Of a DNA stretch of 64,000 nt, positions 1 to 12,046 are shown in pieces. A program made the translations under genes and the position numbers. The notes below the pieces were generated by a model. It was not told the DNA's origin. It saw only the letters and a program-made list of their open reading frames with translations, and did no database searches. The stretch's first letter is position 1; each line of letters begins with the position of its first letter. Origin of the DNA: Cercopithifilaria johnstoni (Eukaryota > Nematoda > Chromadorea > Rhabditida > Onchocercidae); contig CAKAEH010001725.1 of assembly GCA_916381525.1 (NCBI GenBank), positions 1-64,000 on the forward strand, given 5' to 3'.

Positions 1-351
1 GCAAGGAGCTAAACACAAGCAAATAGTTAGTTTCTTTCGAGATCTGTAGTTTTCGTGAAGTCGGATTTCGTAATTGCTGTAAGCTAAAGTTTTTTGAACA
101 AAAAAATTTTTTTAAAAATCAGATCGGTGATGGCCGTCCTATGGGTAAAAGAAAAAAGGAGCGCTGTCATCGGAAAATGAACGGAAAGCGACAGTCAGCT
201 CAAGAAAAACAGTTCTGGACAATACCATTCACTTATCAGCTTAGTTCCAAAACCAATATTTTTGGTAAGAAAAATGTACACAAATATTTCAGCACATTCC
301 AAACTTACTTTGCAAATATATTAATAAGATTTTTTATTATTAAATTTTTAG

Positions 352-3239
352 GTGATCCAATAAGAGAATTCTGGTTACATAATAAAACTGTAGTGTTCAC
401 GGACAATAAAGAACAAACTTCAGCAGCACTTCTAGCAAATGTCAACTGGAAATACCCATACCGTGTCAACTATGATATTGAAAATTGGAAAATGTTAGCG
501 AGACTGGTAAGAATTATTTGTCCAAAATTGCTAAAATCTGAAAAAGAAGTTTCTCAAAGTAATGAAATGAAAGAGGAATGTTTTAGCTCCGTGAAAACCA
601 TTTGTCCATACCGTTATATTCCCGAATACAATTGATACTTGATTCCGAATTCTATCTTAAACAGTCGACCGTTCCCGAACTCTATTTGTACATTCTAAGG
701 TAAGCGTTATGTCATACATTCATGTTGGTTTTCGTTTTGGATGTTTTCGAAATTTCCGTCGGTGTTTGTAAAAGATCACTAAAGGAAATGTTTCAGCTAT
801 TTGACTAAAGAAAATGATGTTGGTCTTCTATTATTTGGTTTGGATGCATTATACCGCTTTTTCGATATGTTTCGCGGAAGTTCAATCAATAACTTGCTTT
901 TGTTGTTCTTGAGAGAGGTTCAACAGGACCGTTAATATGATAATATTTCAGCTTCTGATATATTTTGATTCTATCGAAATCAATAAAACCTAAAATTAGT
1001 ATATGGAATGACAATGAGGATGCCACTTATGACCAAATACAACTAGCCAATAGGTTCCAAATATCAGACAAAGTCCTGATTCATTTTTCAGTAAGAAGAA
1101 ACAATTTAGGTGACTGAATGGCTTGATAAAGTAATGGATGATACGAAGACAAAACCTGAACTAGCAGCATTGTGGTTACTTGATGCTAACCGACTTATTC
1201 AATTTTATAAACTTCGATGTGCGGTGAATTTGTCAACTTGCGATCCAGAGGATAAGGTTTATTTTTTGCAGCATTAAATATTTTCACTTTAAATTCCTTC
1301 TCTTGAGATTCGATTTCAGGAAATTTAATTGTATTTCATTAATTCACAAATTTATAGGATTAGCATAATTCCAAAGTTCGTCTAGCAAAGACCAAATTTT
1401 TTTTACCCAGGTAGAGCAGTGGTTAAAATCAGGCGGTTTAACAGAAAGTGACCACTACTCGCAAATGACTGCTATTTGCCATCATTTGTTCACGAGAGGT
1501 ACAAAAGAGGGATATGATTTGGTTGAAAATGGCTTGAAGCAGTTTAGCGGTAAATGGACAACTGCAATACAACTGGCAACATGTGTGCGCAATGAACACA
1601 TTCTCAAGAAAGTTGCAAGTCAGATCATTGCAACACGAAATGCAGCCGTATATATAGCCATGTTGCAGGTAACTTGAATGAAATTACACATTTTGAGATG
1701 AAATGAAGTTTGATGAAAAAAGAAATGACACAAATTGTAATTTGAAGTGATAATATCTCAAGACTTCCAGTAGTCACGTAAGTGGCTAACATTTTCCGCT
1801 AATCTTTGAATGATGTATAATCAATATGAACTTTTCTGACATCTTTAAGAGAAGGGAAAATTCTAGGGATTTAATTTCAAGTATTGATGAATTAATCTAA
1901 TTCATAAGTATTAAAAAAAAGATTCAAGAACAAAAATGGGAAGGTAATATAGCATGATGTTGGATTTTAATGCGGCGAGCTTCCAGATCTTGATGTATAA
2001 CTTTAAGAGATAAAAAACACGATCTCCCTTTTTCCGCTTTAAATTTATTTCGCTTTCTGGTGATCAGAAAAGATCACCTTACTGTAGATAAAACATAATT
2101 AAGATTGATACCTTGAGTCAACAGTAACAAAAAGATCTTTTTCAAAATTTCAATTTTCTATCTAAAGCTGTAGAATGTGATGTGAGGAGATGCAGATCTT
2201 TGATATTCATTGTAAGAATGGTTTTAACAGCGAGCAATCGATCCACTCAAACGTTTTTCAAGAGAACGAAAGAGTAATGAGTAACGAAAACAATGTTATC
2301 TGCATATCGTATAGATTATGGAAATTCTTTTAAGTGTGATACCAAGAGGAGAACCATTTCATATTTTCATCATTTGGATTTAAAAATAATATTTAGCGAA
2401 TATGTGAAAAGATATCAATTTACACATCATCATGGAGGAATATATACATACTTTCCTACTCGATCATCGCAAAAAAACATAAAACCTGGAATGGTAAACT
2501 GTAGCTGGAATGGACCATAAATTAACGAAATAACTTTGCATTACTCACAACTCAAAGAATTATGCTTATTTTGAATTTGCAGTGCAGAATAAATGCAACT
2601 CTTAAGAACTCTTGAGAGCCACATAATAACACATAATAACTATAATTGTTTTGTATCAATTTGATGTTTCTGTTGGATGCTCGCAATTTCCTGATACAAA
2701 TAAATATTCCATAAGGTATATAGTGACCATTGTTGCATATATGTAAAGAAAAAAAATTTGCATATAGTTATTTTCTATAGTAATAAGAACAGTTGTGTTT
2801 TTAATAAACATTCCAAAACAGGTATTATTTCATTCAATCGTTTGTAGTTGCCTCATCTTACTTTATCGGTTTTATTTGTAAACCTGACTTCTACTTTTTT
2901 TTTTCAAATTAATGGAGAAAATTATTGCAGAATGAGTTCACACTACTTTACAATAAGAAATTTCGAGCATTATTTTGGAGGGAAATCGGTGCCATGCCAC
3001 TGACTGAGCGTAAACTGTTATTTTCTATCGAAACAGATCAAACAATTCAAGTAGCTCAAACACTTGTACATTCGGTACGGTCGTCGATCGAATTAGAATG
3101 GTTGGTTAGTATTGTACCTGATTGGGGTCATTATATGAAGCCACATATCGATTATTTACGTCGCAAATTTCAATGGATCGATGAGATTGCTACGCCAAGA
3201 ATTGAACATTTTTTGTTGAGAATTATTAAACAGCCCTAA
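352..3239 (+). CDS. M1 aminopeptidase-like protein, C-terminal part
   Basis: The protein family assignment rests on one stretch at the start of the first visible exon, YRVNYDIENWKML, which resembles the conserved opening of the ERAP1-type C-terminal helical domain of M1 metallo-aminopeptidases. Phase-matched exons are 352-506, 1110-1256, 1411-1668 and 2931-3239 (TAA); all junctions after the first exon are phase 0. The remaining sequence is helix-rich, as expected for that domain, but I see no further diagnostic motif. The catalytic HEXXH and GAMEN motifs would lie upstream of the window, so activity cannot be judged. A further open stretch at 1000-1090 (frame IWNDNEDATYDQ) may be an exon, but its 5' phase does not match. 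The large last intron (1669-2930) holds nothing recognised. It could also be another helical-repeat protein. Confidence 0.45.
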
Positions 3240-4068
3240 CGAAGTTAGTTATTGAACTATGAAAGCAAAGAATTCTCTGAGCTAGTAAATGCCACCTTTA
3301 AGCTGGTAGCTGAACAAGTTTAAAAACAAACTTGGGATAAAAAGTTGGAAAAGAGTGGAGATTTTTTTCTTGCTTGTTCAGCTGCTTACGAAGTTCTAAC
3401 TGAATAAAAACGTAGAATCTTCTTCTCCAAAATGTAATCATTCAACCTACTCAAAAATTTGGGAAACAGTGCAACTCTGAGATTTTGAAGCGTTCAATTT
3501 GGCTGTAACTAATACTTCAATTTGATTCAAGCACCTGCTGGCATATTACTTCATAGTATTAGTGGTATGGAATTCATATTTATTAAACAGGTACAAACAA
3601 AATTTCATTCATATTCAGTTTTTAGTCAGGTGACATATGATATTGTATCTTTCAAAAAAATTCGATCTCATATGATTAATTTTCCCGAATGTAATAATAT
3701 CCATGTTTTTGCGTCGTCGAAGTGTCTTGATGAGTACTACATGCTTTTAATAAATCTAAGTTAAACTGTTTCACTTCATTACATCATTAAAACTACTCGA
3801 AGCAGTCCAAATTACTACTAACAACTCGAGGACTCCATTTTAGCCCTACTTCATAAGCGAATGTATTCCCATACAGCTCTTATGAAACTTTCATGTCTTG
3901 CTACCTCTGCTATTCCTCACATCTCCCCAGATTCTTATCTCTATTTGTAGTACAGCCTTACACACTCTTCATACGACACATTGCCTCTATATTGGCATAC
4001 TACTTCAAAACCGCTCCAGAAGTGGATTGGTGGCGCTTCTCGGACGGGGAGTACCGTTGGATGTGAGT
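3240..4068. other. Intergenic spacer, about 0.8 kb
   Basis: No supported exon. A pyrimidine-rich acceptor-like CCCCAG lies near 3929, about 140 bp before the ERGIC2 start, and could be a splice-leader or 5'UTR acceptor. Confidence 0.5.
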
Positions 4069-7000
4069 ATGTCATTGCTCTTGCCCAGTACAGCGGTGCG
4101 CAATAGACGTTCAACGGTTCAGGAAGTCGTCCGAGATTTCGATGCATTTAACAAAACTTTGGATGAAGTTAGTGAGGAGAAGCGAGCTACCGGTGGATTC
4201 CGTGAGTTACTTTCAAAATATACCTATCACTTTTGCTTACCTTCTCATTTCTAATTCCATGTGGCTAGAAAAATGTTAAATTTCCAAAAAATAATTTTTG
4301 TTCGTTTTTAGCTGTTTTCAGGAAGTGATACTTTGATATATGGGGACTATTAGCGTAGCTTTTTAGATCCAATATTATACGGTTAAAATCGACCAACGAA
4401 ATCTTACACACGGTTAAAATCGACCCAACGAAATCTTAGAAACTGATTGATCAGACGATAAGTTACCAAAAATAGTTAATGTAAATTAAGAGAAATTTGA
4501 GCATAAGTCATGATAAGTCACCGTAAAAATAATTCCTCATCTCAAATGTTTGCTAAATTTATGAATAATACAGATTATATGAATACAATCTTTTTTTATT
4601 AGAAGTATTTTAATGTTGAATGTTAATCACATTCGGTTGCAGCACTTTGATCACTTTGATTTTAACTTTAGTAATTAAAAAAAATTTGAGCAAAGACTCA
4701 TTATTTGTTTAGTAATGACTCTTTTGTATGGTTACTGCCAAATAATACTAATTTTGCAGTTGCAAGTTTATCATTTCTCATCATCGTAGTGTTGGTCTTT
4801 GGCGAGTTGAGGAATTATTTTTACGGTGACGAAGGACATTATTATAGATTCTCAGTGGATACAGCTTTCAATGAGTAAGCAGAAAATTTCTTACATTCCA
4901 AGTGTAAGGTTGATTCTTCATGTCAAGTTATTCGCTTTTTGGACAGAATTTAGAGATATATTACTTGCTTTTTCTTCGTAAATTCAGGCATCCTGAGTTG
5001 GAATTGGATATGATAGTTGCAACTCCTTGTACGAATTTGATGGCATACCTTACTGGTGTTGCCTCAAACGAATTCAATTCTGTGAATGAATTCAAGCATG
5101 ATCCAACACGTTTCGAATTTACGGAAAAAGAAGCGATGTATTGGAATGAACTGAAAAAAGTACAGCTTCGTGTTAAGGAAGGAATAACCTTGTTTAAGAG
5201 TCTTGACGAAGTAATTCTTTCCGTTTTCGACACACCACATAGTTGAACTTTGGAACAAAAGTCCGCATCTCATTTTTTCTAATTGCTGAAATATCAGCAA
5301 TACTACTGTCATCTTTCCTGACAGTACAGAATTTTCCGATGATAATTTGTCTCGTAAATTAGTTTCGACATTACCTTTTTTAAAATGTTTTGTACATTGT
5401 TGAGGTTCTGTAGATGACTTATGTCAGCGAACGAGTTGAGGAGGGTTTAAAAACTGAAGCAGAAGCAAAGCAACGTGAAGAAGCGTATGCGATACAGTTG
5501 GAAAGGAAAAATAACCCAAAACAATCTTTGGACGGTGGAACATTGATATTAATTGGAAATGGATTTAACGTATTTCATGTTGTAGCAAGTAAGCCTTATT
5601 TGAACAAACTTCAAAAGACCAAAAACAGTCGTAAAGAGTTATAACGCGCTTCATTTTTAGTCGCCAACTTTTTGTAGTATTGATTGGAGTTAAAATAGAA
5701 ATAAAGCGCCTCTTAGTGTTCTGTAGTATCTTACTTTTCTTTCGGAAAAGAATACGGTACTAAGGCATAAAGTGTGATGTAAAACTGTGTCATTGCGGTA
5801 AAACAATCGAAAAATCATACTAGAGCTTTATTGAATCTTTCTTTTGCTTTTTTACAGAGAGAGATTTTAAAGTCATAATTTGAAATCAAGAAAATAAATT
5901 ATGATACCGATTTTCCGGTTGCAGGTAACTCGGAGAAAAGTGAAGGCACTGCTTGCCGTATACATGGTCGCATGCCTGTCAACAAAGTCAAAGGTGATAG
6001 TTTTGTTGTTAGCACTGGCAAAGGCCTGGATGTCGGTGGTATTTTCGCTCATTTTAGTGGAATTTCTAACCGTAAGTTCTTTTATCTAGGTGTACTTTCT
6101 GAAGTAGATTACTGTGTCTTTCTGCATCTTTCGATTTAATTCTTATAATGTGTTATTTTGTTGATGCAGCAAATACTATCCGCTGGTGTCCTTCATAAAA
6201 ACTCATCATTGGTCTTTTTATTTGGTCAAACAGTAGAGAATCTAATAATGATATATTACACCATCAAACCATTTTAAATAGTGAATTATTACTCTAGAAT
6301 AAACTTTTAGCCACGAACGAATGCATTTATTTCTTTTTAGCTGGTAATGTTTCTCATCGAATTGAGCGGTTCAATTTCGGTCCCAGGATATATGGTCTTG
6401 TGACTCCGCTGGCTGGAATAGAACAAATTTCTGAAACAGGTTAGATTTAAGCTTAGTTGCATTTGTGGTCATTTATTTTTTGACTTTTTTCGTAAAAACA
6501 CACATTGTTTAAAAGGAAAATTTTAATGCTTATCAATAAAATTTATTGCGCCTTGATACTTTTTTCTTTCTAACCTAGATGGAATATCTTTTACTCTTAT
6601 ATTGGTATGCTTCTTTCAGGTGTAGACGAATTTCGTTATTTCTTGAAGATTGTACCTACGAGAATATATCACAGTGGCCTTTTTGGTGGCTCTACTCTTA
6701 CGTATCAGTATTCCGTGACATTCATGGTTTGGTTTTATAAGAATAATTTCGAATTACATCCATTAAAAACATTTTTGATGGAGATTTCAATTGAATAATT
6801 TCTAAACTAAAACTCAAGTTCATTAATGTGTTATTGGTTGCATTTACGATAGTTCTTTTTTTTAATGTTTTTTGAGTTATGACTTTCTGCTACAAGCTTT
6901 TAGATTTTTTCGTGTGATGAGACTGAAGGGGTTTGCTGTTGCAATAATAAATTTGATGTTGTTGTTAAATATAATTTTGCAGAAAAAAACACCCAAAAAA

Positions 7001-7479
7001 GATGTGCATAAGCATGCAGCTATCATTATCCATTATGAATTCGCAGCAACAGTCATTGAAGTTAGGCGTATTCAATCGTAAGTCTTTCATCTTATCTGGA
7101 GCAGTACATGAATTCATTTTTCTTTTTACACTATTATTTTTGTTAATGTTCTTCATAAATTTATTAAGTTTGCAGGATCTTCATGAATTCATTGAGTTCA
7201 TTAAGTTTAAAATAAGAATCAAATAAAAAGCTTTTCAGCAGGCTAATAATAACCAGATGAAAAACAAAATATGTACTTTTTTTTTGCAGCTCACTACTAC
7301 AGATGCTCGTACGTTTGTGTTCTGCAGTCGGCGGAGTTTTCGCTACAAGTGTCGTATTGAGTAGCATATGTGTACGTATATCAACTGTTTGGATAAGTAT
7401 GTCGAAAAGAATAATGAAAATCCGGTCGATCGATTCTCAGTTAGGAATTGTACAACCTCAGGTTGTTGCGGATACTTAA
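4069..7479 (+). CDS. ERGIC2: ERGIC2/Erv41-type ER-Golgi cargo receptor
   Basis: Membrane cargo receptor of COPII/COPI vesicles; the family cycles between ER and Golgi as an Erv41-Erv46 (ERGIC2-ERGIC3) complex. Nine phase-consistent exons: 4069-4201, 4760-4874, 4988-5210, 5414-5588, 5925-6071, 6341-6439, 6620-6726, 6983-7077, 7290-7479, giving 427 residues (human ERGIC2 is about 377). The N-terminus has the family motif FDAFNKTLDEV followed by a first membrane segment (SLSFLIIIVLVFGEL, about residues 46-61). The luminal domain carries ACRIHGRMPVNKVKGD and VSHRIERFNFG, both hallmarks of the family. A second membrane segment near the C-terminus (LVRLCSAVGGVFATSVVLSS) precedes a basic tail. The first in-frame ATG after the last acceptor-like site was chosen as start. 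A 31-bp tandem duplication sits in intron 1. Homology is strong; which of the two nematode paralogues it is was not resolved. Confidence 0.93.
4379..4438 (+). repeat. Two-copy tandem repeat in ERGIC2 intron 1
   Basis: A unit of about 28-29 bp is present twice, at 4379-4406 and 4410-4438 (acggttaaaatcgac...aacgaaatctta), differing by one inserted C. It looks like a recent local duplication. Confidence 0.9.
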
Positions 7480-8738
7480 TCATCACCAGAAGCATGATTG
7501 TTTATTTTTAAAGTATTATAAATGTATGGTTGATGAAAGCACTGTTTTGCAAATAAAAAGCCAGTCATTAGTGTTAAAACCAATTTAACTCTCATTAACA
7601 TTGTCGATAGTTTTCCAGATTGAATCTCAACGTAAGATTTGCTGTGTAAAACAAGTTTATGTCATTAGAGGTTATTCATACATTGCTATAAGATCAAGCA
7701 AGTATTACTCATAAAAACGTCCATGAAAATTGAAGTATTATTTTTGATTGTTAAGATTTCGTAAATAAAGTTGCTCTTGCGAACTGCAAAAATTGCATCC
7801 GCTTCAATTTAATACTTTTAATTTCAGACCAATTTCAACATAGTTCACATTTTACTGGTCTTTCCATGTTTTTTTGAGCCTTTTCTTGATTTTTAATCTT
7901 TAAGAGGACCATTTTGGACTAAAACATCTATTCCATGCAAATTTTTGGTTGCCTTCTTTCGTAAATTAGTTGTTGGGAATAAATCTTTTACATTTATCTC
8001 CCTTTATTTATAATGCTGGTCTGTAGGATGAGATTAAACTGGAGGTGAAAGAAAGAATACTGATGTGTTCGAAAAATTTTCAGTTTGATTTAAAAGGCTT
8101 ATATATCAAATTCTGTTGAACAAATCAAGTTGGTTTGAGGTGAAATTTGAAGCAAAGTATGTAATTTCCGTTGTATCGAAAAATAGCATTATCGCAGTTG
8201 TTCAGCTGCAATATGTGTGGTATTGCTGTGTGAGTGCAGTGTTTCGTTATGGGTTTTCTTTGTCTCACTCTCCCGGTGCTTCATAATGATCAGTAAAAAA
8301 TGTCTTGCAAATTATTAATTGTAACATGGCCGTTATGCGGGAAAGTTACTGCATAAATCACTGGCAATAATTTTCGCTTTACTGAGTGTTGTTTTCCTTG
8401 TGATTTCAAGGAAGTAGTTTAAGGGCAGTGATAATGTTCCGTTTCCGTAAAATCCTGTCAGGAAGTAATATTTAAGGTGTTTCATGAAAATATCGTACCA
8501 TTTGAGGCTGTGATGTTTTGGAATTAAATAGCTGGTGCCATTTGCTTCTGCAGATGTAGATTTCAGGTAGAACAAGAATAGAATTCCTAAGGTGATGTAT
8601 TTGTATCGGAAGAACTACCTGGTCTTTGTTTTACGAAGCTTTTGTAAGATGATTTTTTCTTTTTGATGAAGAGCTATTTTCGTTCAGAAGTATGGACTAA
8701 TTGTAATTCGAACATAAAACTTATGGCCTTTTCAATAG
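7480..8738. other. Intergenic region without supported exon
   Basis: About 1.25 kb. A minus-strand open frame of 80 codons at 8333-8575 has no recognisable similarity and no supporting splice structure. Upstream exons of the small gene at 8739-9628 may be hidden here. Confidence 0.4.
7552..7557 (+). terminator. Poly(A) signal of the ERGIC2 gene
   Basis: AATAAA 73 bp after the ERGIC2 stop codon, in the right orientation and distance for 3' end formation. Confidence 0.6.
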
Positions 8739-9628
8739 CAACCTGGACTACTGAAACGTAAGGTTTGTGGAAAGTTTACTAGCCAACCAATCGGCATACT
8801 GACCACAGTAAACAGAAAATTGGTAAGACTCGTGTATGTCGAAAAGTAGTTTACATAAAATATAATGATGGAGCAATAAGAAGTTTTTACAACCGTTCAT
8901 CAAAATTTGCTTATTCAGTTGTAATAGATACTAGGGACATTTTCCGCGGCACTTTGCATCATTTCCTCACCAATTAAAGATGATAATTGATATCAGAAAT
9001 TTTCGGAACAGTAGGATTGTTTCAGCACTTGTACTTCAGTCATTAGCTGGTACACGTGTAAATATCTTCTCAATGGAATGAGAAGTGCCACTTAATTTGA
9101 AATGGGTCTGCTACTGCTACATTTTAACGGGGTGGTAAGTGCTATAATTTAGACTTTTACATATTTCTGGTTGCTGCAGTAGTGTGAAGCAGAGATTAGT
9201 AGAAGTCTCATGTACCATGGTGAAGAGAGTTTGTTAAGGCAGTATATTGTTTTATAATATTCATACGATTATGAAATTTTTTGCAATGGAAGAATTATAA
9301 GCGCTTTTGCACCGTCATTTTGGCTTGATTTTTTAAATCTATTCCTTATTCAGTTTTCAGGCATAAGCGGCTGTTTCAAACGAATTGAATTGGTTGGAGC
9401 GATTGGAAGGTGATATCATCACGTTTAACTGCTATGAAATTTAGGAAACCTCAACATTCATATGACGGAAAATCGTGTATGCATTTTGCATTTCTTTCAT
9501 TTGCAGGTCCTTTACTTGATAGGCTTTATATGTTAGAATCACATTCGATTCAGACCCCGAAAGTATGCAGACCTAAAAATATTAAGCAACAATTGGTTGC
9601 TAGATTAAAAAAAGAGTATGTGCCTTAA
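8739..9628 (+). CDS. Unidentified small protein gene, partial model
   Basis: Two exon candidates support a real plus-strand gene. The first, 8739-8822, is an 84-nt phase-0 exon between TTTTCAATAG and a GTAAGA donor, reading QPGLLKRKVCGKFTSQPIGI and then LTTVNRKL. The last exon ends at 9628 with TAA, probably starts after the TTTGCAG acceptor near 9508, and reads GPLLDRLYMLESHSIQ, then a basic tail ending LKKEYVP. An AATAAA follows 8 bp after the stop. The phases of the two exons do not join directly, so at least one exon between them, and the start, are missing from this model. The small basic character would fit a mitochondrial ribosomal or similar organelle protein, but I do not recognise it and this is only a guess. 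Confidence 0.35.
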
Positions 9629-10272
9629 CCGATGCAATAAAAATATCGCTTCACTGATTTCGCCTGTTGCATCTATCCATATTAGGTTTTCTATGGTATA
9701 TGGTTAAAGTAATGTGGATGGGGTGATCACACATAATTGATTTTCCACTTCTAGTACACTTCATTACAAAAATTAATTCATTGGTATGAGTTTTGATGTG
9801 TCATTTCGTATACTATGTTGTGATCATATACTATGTTGATTGAAAAAAGGATATATGTTATCTTTCATTCTCGTTTCATTGATATTCTCTTCATATTCCG
9901 CTATGAAATACTACTGATCTTTTGCTTAAGTTTTCGAATACCTCTTTACTTTTGGCTGCTTTGCTTCAATATCTTTCAGGCTTTTCCCCGAATTATGGTC
10001 TCTGTGTGGTTAGGATTTTACTTTATCTCCCTCTTTTTTGCTACATACAAACTAAATTACTGATTTGATCTTCATTGAGTATTTTGTCAGCTCTAGTCTT
10101 TCAATGTTTTCTTAGAAAGAGGACTTTGAAAGATAATTTTAGAAACCATTTGAAAGACTTTTGTTTGTAAATGAAAGTCTGGGATAAGACAAATAGACAA
10201 AAATTAATCCTTTAGCTGTGCTTCTTGTAAACATACCATTTAACATACATCATTTTTTCCTTGTTTTAGAAT
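9629..10272. other. Intergenic spacer with the carrier-gene promoter
   Basis: About 640 bp, with no supported exon. The acceptor-like TGTTTTAG immediately before the start ATG of the carrier gene (10273) could be a splice-leader acceptor. Confidence 0.4.
9636..9641 (+). terminator. Poly(A) signal after the small gene
   Basis: AATAAA 8 bp after the stop codon at 9628. It supports a genuine gene end here, although the stop-to-signal distance is unusually short. Confidence 0.5.
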
Positions 10273-12046
10273 ATGGGTAAAGCAAAAACATCAAACTCTA
10301 GTCCAAGTTTTGCGTAAGTTTTTTTATCGTTCTTCTCTGCTTAGTTTGGGTTAGCCTAGGATTTATTATTTCGTGCGTGGTGTCTGGAGAATGAGTTTAC
10401 TATTCATTTCAACCTTCATTACTGCAGACTCCATAGTAAATTTCAGTTAAAAAAAATAATCTGATTAATTCCTTAGATACCTACCAAAAATCATAAATGG
10501 CGGAATCGCTGGTATAATAGGCGTAACATGCGTTTTTCCGATTGATCTAGTAAAAACTCGTCTCCAAAATCAAAGACTTACTAGTGATGGGGAAATTCAA
10601 TATAAAGGAATGTGAGTTCATTTTTTGTTTCTATCTTTTTTTTATCTTTTCATTAGTGAATAACAATATTATAGAGCATGTTTCACTGATAATTAAATTA
10701 GCAATTAATACAAGTAATTCCATTATCTCTTTATGAGTTTGAAATTCAGTAGCTTTTATTAATCTCGTTTTGAAGAGAATTTTTTTAAGAATGGACTGTG
10801 CAAAACAAACGTGGCGTCTTGGAGGGAAAAGTGTTTTTGCAAAAGTGCGAGGAATTTATTCTGGAGTTGGAGTGAATTTGTTACTTATAACTCCTGAAAA
10901 GGCTATAAAACTAGTTGCAAATGATTTTTTTCGGTTTCACCTTACTGTACCACAACAAGAACAGTTGCCTCTAATAAGAGGGATGATAGCTGGTGGTGGA
11001 GCAGGATTTTGTCAGATCATCATAACGACACCAATGGAACTTCTTAAAATTCAAATGCAAGATGCAGGAAGAACGACAGGTACGTTTTGTTTGGTTAGTT
11101 GAAGGTTTTATCTTCCAGCTTTGGAAGCATTTTTGTTTTTAAATATGTGGCTGTTTCGGCTTTTTAAGGGTAGATGGAAAAAGATCGTTTAAGGTCAACG
11201 GGAACCAAAAAAATTGTCTGCAGTTGGTTTGACGATGGATCTGTTGAGAGAACGAGGTATTTTTGGTCTTTATAAGGGTATTGCTCCAACAATGGCTCGT
11301 GATGTCTCATTCTCCGTCTTATATTTTCCGTTATTTGCCTATCTGAACAGTTTGGTTAGTATGATCTTTCATTCTTGGCAATCTTTTAACCTTTTATTGT
11401 CTTTGTTTGTCATTTTGCCTTTAGTAATTTTATTTTATTTTATGCTGTAATTTGCATTTTTTGATTTTTTTTGAATGTTACTTGTTTCTAGGGTCCTCTG
11501 TCTAGTGATGGAAGCGGAGACAGTGTATTTTACGCTTCATTTTGTGCTGGTTTGACAGCAGGTGCTTTCAGTTCGTTTGCTGTAACGCCATTAGATGGTA
11601 GGTTTGATAGATCCTGTGTAAAATTATTACAGTTCCTTTGCGGAGGGTTTAGCTTCAGTGATATTTCGTTGTGTTCAAATGTATTCCTTTTACATTTTCA
11701 TACCACCCAAGTAGTTATTCTGTTAGAGATTTCAGTAATCAAAACTCGCATGCAATTGATCAATCGTAATGAGGGTGAAACGGAATATCGGAACATCTAT
11801 GATGCTTTCTCGTATGTTTCTGCTTCAAATAATATGCTCAAATTTGTTGCACATTTTATTGCCTTTTAATTTTTTCGAACAAAATGGTTTTCTAGAAAAA
11901 TATTACGACATGAAGGTCCGCGGACATTATTTAAAGGTGCGGTATGCCGGATGTTGGTAATGGCTCCTCTTTTCGGTATTGCTCAAATGGTATATTATAT
12001 AGGAATTGCAGAATTTTTACTTGGTACTCCAAAGACTTCTCATTAA
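10273..12046 (+). CDS. SLC25A22: Mitochondrial glutamate carrier (SLC25A22/SLC25A18 type)
   Basis: Inner-mitochondrial-membrane carrier that co-transports glutamate with a proton into the matrix. Seven phase-consistent exons: 10273-10313, 10477-10611, 10790-11079, 11194-11354, 11492-11597, 11736-11811, 11896-12046, coding 319 residues (human GC1 has 323). All three repeats of the carrier fold are visible with their signatures: PIDLVKTRLQ, PMELLKIQMQ and PLDVIKTRMQ. Glutamate-carrier-specific runs are present: NGGIAGIIGVTCVFPIDL near the N-terminus, TPEKAIKLVANDFFR in repeat 1 and APLFGIAQMVYYIGIAE at the C-terminus. Every Px[DE]xx[KR] motif is intact, so the protein should be functional. It converges with the GST gene downstream. 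Carrier identity is firm; the choice between the GC1 and GC2 label has little meaning in an invertebrate. Confidence 0.95.
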
